The notes under the pieces are model-generated. The model made no database searches. It was not told the origin of the DNA and saw only the letters and a program-made list of their open reading frames with translations. The position numbers and the translations under genes are program-made. A stretch of DNA of 64,000 bases, from assembly GCF_003353425.1 (NCBI RefSeq), contig NZ_QRAO01000003.1:407941-471940 (forward strand). Reading direction: 5' to 3'. Of this stretch, positions 19,006-26,440 are shown in pieces. The DNA is from Marinirhabdus gelatinilytica (GTDB lineage Bacteria; Bacteroidota; Bacteroidia; Flavobacteriales; Flavobacteriaceae). Numbering within the stretch: the first letter of the stretch is position 1; every line of letters starts with the position of its first letter.

Positions 19006-19238
19006 GCTAACGGTCTTGTATATGATGCGGCGGGCAATGAGCGGCTGATTCGGATGTGCGTAAACGCGGAGTAGCAGCGTGGCGTAGCGTTTGGTAGCAG
19101 CTCATAGAGCTGCGTGAGAATCAGCAGGGCAGAGGCGCCGCCTCTATTTTTATCCGCATTAGTTTTGTTTTGATAAAGTTAGGAAATTTAACGAAAGCCA
19201 AAAATAACAGCTGCATTTTATACGTTGTTGTGTAACGT
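19006..19238 (-). repeat. cassette-junction-like element B (GC-rich core)
   Basis: On the plus strand it begins GCTAACGGTCTTGTATATG then ATGCGGCGGGC, contains CGTGAGAATCAG and GGCGCCGCCTC followed by ATTTTTATCCGC, then ATAAAGTTAGG, and ends TTTTATACGTTGTTGTGTAACG right at the stop of the 19,240 gene. The ends are partly inverted repeats: GTATATGATGCGGC at one side and GCTGCATTTTATAC at the other. This puts a long imperfect stem around a variable middle, as in attC sites. It shares its order of blocks with element C. Confidence 0.68.
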
Positions 19239-19239
19239 T

Positions 19240-19701
19240 TCATAAATCATTATCTAAATATGGATTTAGTGAATCCAATTGATTAATCAGCGTTTCATCA
19301 TAGATGTTACCTAAATTGTAATATCCACTTTCTGTTTCGCTCAATATATTCAGATAGCTCTTTTTTTCATCCGTTTTTTCAATTATTCCGATATTCAATT
19401 CAAAATTCCAACCATTTTGTTTTATTTTAGTTTGATAAAATCTTGTCGTGTAGTTGGCTTCTATGAAACCAAAAAAATCATCTTTGCTATACAATGAAAT
19501 CGACTTAAATAGATTTTTAATTTTAGATGTATCGGAAATTATAAAAGATTTTTTTCCATATATCGGATCCTCTACGATATAAGATACTTTTAGAGGTTCG
19601 AGATCGAAGTCATCGTATTTAAAAGAAAACTCTTTTGGCTTGCTACATGAAAAAATCAATATAGTCAAAAGTAGAGTTAATATTTTGAACATAAACAACA
19701 A
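19240..19701 (-). CDS. hypothetical lipoprotein
   Basis: This 153-residue protein (or 150 from the second ATG at 19692) begins with a lipoprotein signal peptide: FKILTLLLTILIFSC followed by SKPKEF, with Cys in an acceptable lipobox. The mature part is beta-rich and polar (FKYDDFDLEPLKVSYI, TTRFYQTKIKQNGWNFELNI) and ends with a short helix. I do not recognise a domain. It is AT-rich and is separated from the TIR gene by a cassette-junction-like element. It is the last accessory gene before the conserved M14 peptidase. Confidence 0.72.
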   Translation of the reverse strand: MLFMFKILTLLLTILIFSCSKPKEFSFKYDDFDLEPLKVSYIVEDPIYGKKSFIISDTSKIKNLFKSISLYSKDDFFGFIEANYTTRFYQTKIKQNGWNFELNIGIIEKTDEKKSYLNILSETESGYYNLGNIYDETLINQLDSLNPYLDNDL

Positions 19702-19793
19702 TGGTTTTGATTAATTATTGACACATCTCCAATAGAATGTTACACAACGTGTTATATGGTGACATTTATCATGGTTATCCCGGGAATTTCTCA

Positions 19794-19824
19794 GGATACC
19801 CATGAAGATTTGTCATGGGTATCC
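19794..19824. repeat. perfect 12-bp inverted repeat, possible terminator
   Basis: Arms GGATACCCATGA (19794-19805) and TCATGGGTATCC (19813-19824) enclose a 7-base loop. A related direct copy, TCATGGTTATCCCGG, lies at about 19769. The hairpin sits 30-60 bp downstream of the M14 peptidase stop on the minus strand. No T-run follows on that strand, so a classic terminator is doubtful. It may mark the border of the accessory island. Confidence 0.5.
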
Positions 19825-19855
19825 GGTAAAGTTACTATATTTTTTAAACAGCCTG

Positions 19856-22330
19856 TTATAACGTAAACTTGTTGTTGTTCACAAAGAATATGGCATTAAC
19901 AAAAAACAGCTTCCCATTCTCCCAAAAGCTTCTAAAGAGTACATCGTCCACCATATAAATAATACTACCGCTGCCCATTCTGGCCTCGCCAAACACTAGG
20001 GAGTTGGTCAGTTTGCTTTTGGCATCCTCGCCAGAGAAGCCAGATACCGAGGTGGGGGTTTCAATATAGCCCACATTGTACCCTTGCTCTAGGAAGGCGT
20101 AGGAGCTGCTTCCCAACTTTAGGCTATAGTAGGTATCGCCATACCCAAATGCCATAGGGTGGCTAGGATCTATCTTTATTTTATAGATGCTACCCGTTAT
20201 AAAGTCCTTTACCCTCGAGCGCTCGCGCTGGTCGTAGGGAGTTAGGTTTCCTTGGGTGCCTTCTTCCTTTTCGTCGCTGGTTTTGTTGCGTTTTAGGTCA
20301 AAGCCATCTTTATCGGCAAAGGTGTTTATGGCTCCGCCCATGGCAATTATCTTGCCCCCACTGCGCACCCACGCGTTCACTTTGTCCATGGTATCCCCAT
20401 TTAAGCTGGAGTACCAGCCGCTGGGCAGGACCAAAACATCGTAGTTTTTTAAGATGGCAGGGTTAAAGTTGCCTGTATCTATAGAGGTAATGGGATAGTG
20501 TAATTGTTGCTCAAAGAAATGCCAGATAGCACCATAGTTCAAGGAAGAGACTCCATCGCCACGCAACACGGCAATACGCTGGTTGTTAATGAGCTTTACG
20601 TCCGGGGAACCAAAATCGGTACGGGTATCGCCAAAACTGGTATTGGAGGCGTATAGTTGGCGGTTGTGCTCATTGGCTATCGCCACCACTTTTTTATTGA
20701 AATCTGGGTTGTTTCGGTTATCGCTCTTGGTAATCACCAAACTTCCCTTCCCAAAGTCCTTTCCGCCAAACTTCAAGTCCTTCTCGGTAAATCTAACGCG
20801 TATGTCCTCTTTTAGCAAAGCTGCCAGAAATTGGGCATCGTACATACTGTTCCATGATACTATATAACCTGCCGCGTTGGGAGCTGCGGAGTTGTTTATA
20901 GCGTAGGTTGGCAATTCACTATCTGCGGTCACCTTGGTAGTGCTGGCTACAGCGTCCAACCCGTATGCGTGCGGGATGCTCCACGCCGTAATATCGTACG
21001 TAAGGGGTTCTTCCAGTTTGGCATTGGGCTCCATCAACACCTTTACCATCTTGCCCTTGGGCTGGTTGGTATGTATTACCAAAGCATTGCTGGCATCCAT
21101 ACTGCCCTGGGCATTGTTGCTATAGTTAAACCCACTCACCGTACCGTTACGCTTAAAGCCATACCGTATGTTGTGCTTTTGTAGTAGCTTTGTAAGCGCG
21201 TCAATCATATCGGGGTGGCCTTTTAGCACGTAGCTCTTGTATTTTAGATCGTCGTTGGTAAAGAACTTTTTAAACTCGGTGTTTAGCTGTGCGGCATTCT
21301 TGCTGCCCATTTCAACAGTAGAGAGTCCTGTGGTGGTGTGGTGTGCTACACGGTCCACAAGGGTGAGCTCGTAGCCTTCATCGGTATTTATGCCCAATCC
21401 TGCCCTACCGTGGCCCGCTTGCTCGTAGGTCATCCCAATGGCACCCATAAAGGTGGGATAGGTATCGCCGTAGCTTGGGTACAACAAATCGAACCGCTCC
21501 CGTGTAAAGAACAACCAGCCCTCGGCATCAAAATATTTGGCGTGGTTCTTCCCTATCGCAGTCTGGAAATCGCGCTGGAATGGGGTAATGATCTCATGGA
21601 AAGGTTCCGCGGCTGGAGCAAAGTAATACGGCTCGTTTATACCCTGCTCGTGGAAATCTACATGGATATGGGGCATCCACTGGTTGTAAATTTTTAATCG
21701 TTCCCGTGTCTCAACCTGTGTGGCCCATGCCCAGTCCCGGTTAAGGTCGAACAGGTAATGGTTAGGTCTTCCTCCCGGCCACGGCTCGTGATGCTCTACA
21801 GCAGCCTGCTTGGGGTTATAGGGCTCTGCCTTTACTTGGTTGTACCAGTTGGCATAGCGGTCCCGGCCATCTGGGTTTACGCAGGGATCTATAATCACCA
21901 CGGTATTTTGTAGCCATGCTTGCTTTTCGGTAATGAGCTTGTATAGGGTAGCCATAGCCGCCTCGGTGCTGGAAGCCTCGTTACCGTGTACGTTATAGCT
22001 TAACCAAACAATGGCCGTTTGCGGATTGGCACTACCGTTCTCCAACCCGATATGCTTTAGGTTATCACGACGAATCTGGTCTATATTTGCCATATTCTGT
22101 GGAGAAGTTACCACCGCATAGGTCAACGGTCTACGCTCGTTTGTTTTTCCGTAGGTATCAAAAGTTACCATCTCGCTGTTGGCGGCCACGTGCTCAAAAT
22201 AGCGCACCACATCGGCGTGGCGCGAAAACTGGGCACCTACCTCATAACCAAGGAACTCGGCTGGAGACTGTAACTGTGCGGTAAGGGTTGCTGAAATAAA
22301 AAGAAATACAAAGGTGAGTTTTTGTAGCAT
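19856..22330 (-). CDS. secreted M14 family zinc carboxypeptidase
   Basis: This 824-residue protein has a signal peptide (LQKLTFVFLFISATLTAQ). The M14 metal site is visible as YNVHGNEASSTEA (HxxE) near residue 120 and HIHVDFHEQG near residue 230, with PCVNPDGRDRYAN between them; a late Glu candidate is in VEMGSK. The C-terminal half is a long accessory region with a GATase-like segment (VLRGDGVSSLNYG, LPSGWYSSL). M14 enzymes trim C-terminal residues from peptides or act on peptidoglycan peptides; the substrate here is unknown. No T9SS domain is seen, so a periplasmic place is likely. It flanks the accessory island. Confidence 0.9.
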   Translation of the reverse strand: MLQKLTFVFLFISATLTAQLQSPAEFLGYEVGAQFSRHADVVRYFEHVAANSEMVTFDTYGKTNERRPLTYAVVTSPQNMANIDQIRRDNLKHIGLENGSANPQTAIVWLSYNVHGNEASSTEAAMATLYKLITEKQAWLQNTVVIIDPCVNPDGRDRYANWYNQVKAEPYNPKQAAVEHHEPWPGGRPNHYLFDLNRDWAWATQVETRERLKIYNQWMPHIHVDFHEQGINEPYYFAPAAEPFHEIITPFQRDFQTAIGKNHAKYFDAEGWLFFTRERFDLLYPSYGDTYPTFMGAIGMTYEQAGHGRAGLGINTDEGYELTLVDRVAHHTTTGLSTVEMGSKNAAQLNTEFKKFFTNDDLKYKSYVLKGHPDMIDALTKLLQKHNIRYGFKRNGTVSGFNYSNNAQGSMDASNALVIHTNQPKGKMVKVLMEPNAKLEEPLTYDITAWSIPHAYGLDAVASTTKVTADSELPTYAINNSAAPNAAGYIVSWNSMYDAQFLAALLKEDIRVRFTEKDLKFGGKDFGKGSLVITKSDNRNNPDFNKKVVAIANEHNRQLYASNTSFGDTRTDFGSPDVKLINNQRIAVLRGDGVSSLNYGAIWHFFEQQLHYPITSIDTGNFNPAILKNYDVLVLPSGWYSSLNGDTMDKVNAWVRSGGKIIAMGGAINTFADKDGFDLKRNKTSDEKEEGTQGNLTPYDQRERSRVKDFITGSIYKIKIDPSHPMAFGYGDTYYSLKLGSSSYAFLEQGYNVGYIETPTSVSGFSGEDAKSKLTNSLVFGEARMGSGSIIYMVDDVLFRSFWENGKLFFVNAIFFVNNNKFTL

Positions 22331-22542
22331 TGTAAGGATTATTTTTAGAAGATGCTAAGATAAAGGAAATTCCAAGTTTCAAAATTGAAATTCTAAAATA
22401 ATAGGGAACGCTATTGCGTATTCCTATCGCTGGAACTTTTGTGGATGCCACTTTTAAACGTGTACCGAAGTTTTTAAGAGCATATCGCACTTAAAGTTGT
22501 CACAAATTATGGATTCTAAATTCTGAATTCTGAAATTACCCG

Positions 22543-22550
22543 TATTTTTG
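22543..22550 (+). promoter_or_regulatory. -7 promoter box upstream of bshC
   Basis: The bases TATTTTTG match TAnnTTTG exactly and lie 22 bp before the bshC ATG. A -33 TTG at standard spacing is not clear. The 242-bp gap upstream holds nothing else I could identify. Confidence 0.5.
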
Positions 22551-22572
22551 AAGAAACCTTCTGAAATTTTCT

Positions 22573-24168
22573 ATGGCGAAGACCACCATCCCGTACCACG
22601 AAACCGGCTATTTTTCAACACTGATATGCGATTACCTGGCCGAAAAACCCAAACTGAAGGATTTTTATGGAAGGTTCCCAACGCTGGAAAATTTCAAGGA
22701 ACAGCTAAAGGAGAAAGCACCGTCTTTCCCAGCACAGTCCAGGGCTACACTGGTACAACAACTCCAGCAACAGTACAAGGGTTTTCAGGTTTCCGAAGCT
22801 ACCGAAAACAATATCGCTTCACTTGCCAGCGAGCACACCTTTACCATAACCACGGGGCACCAACTCAACCTTTTTACGGGGCCCTTATACTTTTTGTATA
22901 AGATTGTCTCGGTGATCAACCTTTCCGAAAAACTCAACGCCCACTACCCCAACAACCATTTTGTACCGGTGTATTGGATGGCGACCGAAGACCACGATTT
23001 CGACGAGATCAACTATTTCAACCTTAAAGGTGAAAAAATAACCTGGAACCGTCCCGATGGCGGTGCCGTGGGCGAGCTGTCCACCAAAGGGTTGGAAGCC
23101 GTTGCCAAGCAAACCGAAACACTCTTCGGCAAAAGCGAACACGGAGAACACCTGCAACAATTGTTTATTGATGCTTACACAAAACACCCTAACCTAGCGG
23201 CTGCTACCCGACATCTGGGTAACGAGCTCTTTAAGGAATACGGTCTTGTAATCGTGGACGGTAACGATACCCAATTGAAAAAGCAGTTTATCCCTTATGC
23301 CGAAAAAGAACTTGCCGAGAACCTTTCGCACCAAAACATAACCAGGACCACGGCACGACTCACCCATTTGGACTACCCCGAGCAGGTACACCCACGAGAA
23401 ATCAACCTGTTCTATCTTTCTGAAGGAGTTCGCGAGCGTATCATTGAAAGGGATGGAAATTACTATGTGAACGAAACCGAGCTGGTGTTCACAAAAGATG
23501 AAATATTTGCACAATTGCAGCAGCACCCAGAGCGTTTTTCGCCCAATGCCTTACTGCGCCCGTTGTATCAGGAAGTGATATTGCCCAACCTTTGTTATGT
23601 GGGTGGTGGCGGAGAACTGGCCTATTGGTTTCAGTTACAGGACTATTTTAAGACCGTGGAAGTTCCCTTCCCTATGTTGTTGTTACGAAACTCTGTATTA
23701 CTCGTACCCGAAAAACTTTCAGAAAAACTTCAGAAATTAGAGGTAGCCATAAAAAGGCTGTTTCAAGATACGCACTCCCTAAAAACTGAATTTACACATC
23801 AAATTTCAGCAATAGAGATAGATTTCTCTACACAGCGGGAGCATTTACAGCAACAGTTCAAGGAGTTGTACCAGCTTTCCAAAAAAACCGATGCCTCTTT
23901 TGTGGGAGCCGTTGCGGCACAAGAAAAGAAGCAACTCAACGGACTGGACCACTTGGAGAAGCGACTGCTGAAAGCACAAAAAAGAAAATTGAGCGACCAA
24001 CTTGGGAGACTCATGACCATACAGGACCACTTGTTCCCTTCACAAAGCCTACAAGAAAGAACTACCAATTTCTCTGAGTTCTACCAACTGTACGGCGATA
24101 CCCTATTGCAAATCTTAAAAGAAAATCTGGATCCACTGGAACGGGAATTCACAGTAATACAACTGTAA
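22573..24168 (+). CDS. bshC: bacillithiol biosynthesis cysteine-adding enzyme BshC
   Basis: This 531-residue protein shows BshC features: an N-terminal IPYHETGYFSTL, TGHQLNLFTGPLYFLYKI around residue 95, and PVYWMATEDHDFDEIN near residue 137. Later come AELAYWFQL-type residues (GGGELAYWFQLQDYF) and a coiled-coil region (residues about 370-480). BshC is thought to join cysteine to glucosaminyl-malate in the last step of bacillithiol synthesis, the thiol that replaces glutathione in many Bacteroidota and Firmicutes. Length matches the family. The gene is convergent with cbpM, with only 2 bp between them. No other bsh genes are in the window. Confidence 0.95.
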   Translation: MAKTTIPYHETGYFSTLICDYLAEKPKLKDFYGRFPTLENFKEQLKEKAPSFPAQSRATLVQQLQQQYKGFQVSEATENNIASLASEHTFTITTGHQLNLFTGPLYFLYKIVSVINLSEKLNAHYPNNHFVPVYWMATEDHDFDEINYFNLKGEKITWNRPDGGAVGELSTKGLEAVAKQTETLFGKSEHGEHLQQLFIDAYTKHPNLAAATRHLGNELFKEYGLVIVDGNDTQLKKQFIPYAEKELAENLSHQNITRTTARLTHLDYPEQVHPREINLFYLSEGVRERIIERDGNYYVNETELVFTKDEIFAQLQQHPERFSPNALLRPLYQEVILPNLCYVGGGGELAYWFQLQDYFKTVEVPFPMLLLRNSVLLVPEKLSEKLQKLEVAIKRLFQDTHSLKTEFTHQISAIEIDFSTQREHLQQQFKELYQLSKKTDASFVGAVAAQEKKQLNGLDHLEKRLLKAQKRKLSDQLGRLMTIQDHLFPSQSLQERTTNFSEFYQLYGDTLLQILKENLDPLEREFTVIQL

Positions 24169-24170
24169 AA

Positions 24171-24470
24171 TTATTGTTCTGTGTCATAAATATTCAACCT
24201 GCTCTTTAGACTATTCATCTCCAGCTGGAGGGTGTCTATCTTTTCAAGAAGGTTTAAAATAATATCTATTCCCTCGGCATTTACATGCAGCTCTTGGTGC
24301 AACCGCATTATTTTATCTACCTGGTGTATCGCTTGTAAAGACACACAGGGTTGCTCTTCAACAGTGGTAATGTGTATCAAACCTGTATCGTGCAACTTAT
24401 GGAACCATTGTGAGGTCACCTTGTATTGGGTGCACAATTGGGTTACTGTTATATATTCGGTACTCTTCAT
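24171..24470 (-). CDS. chaperone modulator CbpM-like (MerR-type)
   Basis: This 99-residue protein has an N-terminal MerR-like winged segment (TVTQLCTQYKVTSQWFHKL) and a C-terminal coiled coil (LLEKIDTLQLEMNSLKSRL). CbpM proteins bind the J-domain of CbpA and restrain it. The assignment rests on its size, its fold pattern and its overlap by 4 bp (ATGA) with the end of the upstream CbpA-like gene. Confidence 0.82.
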   Translation of the reverse strand: MKSTEYITVTQLCTQYKVTSQWFHKLHDTGLIHITTVEEQPCVSLQAIHQVDKIMRLHQELHVNAEGIDIILNLLEKIDTLQLEMNSLKSRLNIYDTEQ

Positions 24471-25375
24471 GATGCTTTTATTTTTGAAAGTTGGGTGAAA
24501 AGTTCTCTTTCTTTTTCAGTGAGGTTTTTTGGGATTTCCACGTTGTAGGTAATGTAAAAGTCACCGTAGCTATTGTCCTGTTTGTATTTGGTGAACCCTT
24601 TTCCTTTCAGTTTTACCTTTGTACCATTTTGGGTACCGGGTTTTACCTTTAGCTTTACTTTACTGTTAAGGGTTTCTACAGTAATCTCACCTCCCAAAAC
24701 TGCTGTGTAGAGGTCTAGGACAACCGTGTGGTGCAAATCGCTTTTGTCCCTTTTAAACTTGGTATTGTTCAACACATTAAAAGTGATGTACAAATCCCCC
24801 TTTGGGCCACCGCCAACACCTTCGCCGCCATACCCTTTTATTTTTATGGTTTGCCCATCTTCTACTCCTGCAGGGATGGTAAGGCGAATATTCTTCCCAT
24901 TAACCGTAAGGGTTTGCTTTTGGGAGGTGTACACATCTGTTAAGTTTATCTGTAAGCTAGCGTTAAAGTCCTGTCCCTTGAATTTTGGGGATCGTCCAAA
25001 ACCACTACCGCCACCCCCTCCGAACATCGATTCAAAAAAATCTGAATATCCCGAGGGATCGCCGCCAAAACCTTCAAAACCGCCTTGGTTGGCATGTTGG
25101 TATTGATATTGGTCTTGTTGTTGTTTTTTGGCACGTTCTATATCGTCTGCATGTTTCCAGTCTTTACCGTACTGGTCGTATTTCTTTCGGTTTTCAGGAT
25201 TGCTCAATACTTCATTGGCCTCATTCACTTCCTGAAACTTCCGTTGTGCTTCGGGGTCGTTCGGGTTTACGTCGGGATGGTATTTCCTAGCTAGTTTGCG
25301 GTACGCCTTCTTTATTTCCTTTTCAGTAGCTGTTTTATCGACGCCTAAAGTTTTGTAGTAATCTATAAATGCCAT
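24467..25375 (-). CDS. DnaJ-family co-chaperone CbpA-like
   Basis: This 302-residue protein has an N-terminal J-domain (YYKTLGVDKTATEKEIKKAY, HPDVNPNDPEA with the HPD motif near residue 33), a Gly/Phe-rich linker (GGFEGFGGDPSG, FGGGGGSGFG) and two C-terminal DnaJ beta domains, but no zinc-finger repeats. That is the class II/CbpA layout. It would stimulate DnaK ATPase and deliver substrates. The next gene encodes its likely modulator CbpM. It starts 11 bp after the ATP-grasp ligase gene, so the chaperone pair sits at the end of that operon. Confidence 0.92.
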   Translation of the reverse strand: MAFIDYYKTLGVDKTATEKEIKKAYRKLARKYHPDVNPNDPEAQRKFQEVNEANEVLSNPENRKKYDQYGKDWKHADDIERAKKQQQDQYQYQHANQGGFEGFGGDPSGYSDFFESMFGGGGGSGFGRSPKFKGQDFNASLQINLTDVYTSQKQTLTVNGKNIRLTIPAGVEDGQTIKIKGYGGEGVGGGPKGDLYITFNVLNNTKFKRDKSDLHHTVVLDLYTAVLGGEITVETLNSKVKLKVKPGTQNGTKVKLKGKGFTKYKQDNSYGDFYITYNVEIPKNLTEKERELFTQLSKIKAS

Positions 25376-25386
25376 TGTTCCGTTTT

Positions 25387-26427
25387 TTAAAGTGTAGCTA
25401 ACATTTTATTTTCAAGATATCCTTCATAGGTGTTTTTATAAGCGACCTTACGCTCTATCGCAATGATCACTTCTTTGGCAAAGTCCCTTTCATAAGCACG
25501 GCCCATCATATTCAACCCTCCTGGGGAGAATACGTTGATCTCCATTAACTTATCGCCCACGATATCAATCCCCACCAAGAACATTCCATCTTGTACGAGT
25601 TTGGGGCGCACGATCTCGGCCAGCTCCAGCATCTGGTCGGTTACTTTCACGGTGTCCGGTCTTCCGCCTGCGTGGATGTTACTGCGTATGTCCCCTTCGG
25701 CATTAACGCGTTGTATCACGGCATATTCCCCATCTACCTGCAAAGGTTCACCATTCATTAAAATGAGCCTAGTATCGCCTTTGGTGGCTGCAGGCAGGTA
25801 TGCTTGGGCAATCACGTACCCATCCCTACAAATAGCCTCGATGGTCTGGCTCAAGTTGTGTTCGTTCTTTTTATCCATCATAAATACATTGGTACCCCCA
25901 GAGCCTTTTAAGGGTTTTAGAATCATTTTCTGTTTTTGCTTCTTGAAAAAATCGCGTATTTCTTTTTCGTCCCGGGTAATGATGGTCTCTGGACGTAACA
26001 CCTCTGGAAAATGCTGAAAATACATCTTGTTTACCGCGCTCGCCAAACTACTGGGATGGTTAAGGACCAATACATTGTTTCGAACCGCTATCTCGCCAAA
26101 GATGAAGGCTGCATTCTGTGCCCACTCCCGCTCGCCTATCTCGTCACTGGGATCGTTACGAAGAAACAAAACGTCCAGGTTCTCAGAAGATACAGGCGTT
26201 AATTCCTGCTCCTGCACTGCCTTAAAATAGGTTTCCTGGCCCTTGAATTTTCTATCGGAGATAGTTTTGCAACGTGCCATTAAATTTCCGTCGCTGTCAT
26301 ACCCCAACTCGCCAACACCTATGTACGAAACGGTATGCCCACGTTTATAGGCTGCATAGCCAAGTGTGGGGGTGGTGTATTTTACCTCTTCGGTTTCGTG
26401 GCTGTTTATAATAAAAGCAATATGCAT
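25387..26427 (-). CDS. GshB-like ATP-grasp ligase
   Basis: This 346-residue protein has the glutathione synthetase-like ATP-grasp layout: an N-terminal Rossmann-like part (HIAFIINSHETEEVKYTTP), the ATP-binding loop MILKPLKGSGGTNVF near residue 170 and the metal/ATP motif LMEINVFSPGGLN near residue 300. GshB adds glycine to gamma-glutamylcysteine, but this organism has a bacillithiol gene, so real glutathione synthesis is doubtful. The gene lies 13 bp downstream of a DUF1704 metallopeptidase gene in one operon, a pairing I recall from other bacteria. It probably ligates an amino acid to an unknown acceptor. Confidence 0.82.
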   Translation of the reverse strand: MHIAFIINSHETEEVKYTTPTLGYAAYKRGHTVSYIGVGELGYDSDGNLMARCKTISDRKFKGQETYFKAVQEQELTPVSSENLDVLFLRNDPSDEIGEREWAQNAAFIFGEIAVRNNVLVLNHPSSLASAVNKMYFQHFPEVLRPETIITRDEKEIRDFFKKQKQKMILKPLKGSGGTNVFMMDKKNEHNLSQTIEAICRDGYVIAQAYLPAATKGDTRLILMNGEPLQVDGEYAVIQRVNAEGDIRSNIHAGGRPDTVKVTDQMLELAEIVRPKLVQDGMFLVGIDIVGDKLMEINVFSPGGLNMMGRAYERDFAKEVIIAIERKVAYKNTYEGYLENKMLATL

Positions 26428-26440
26428 AGTTAGGTTGTTT

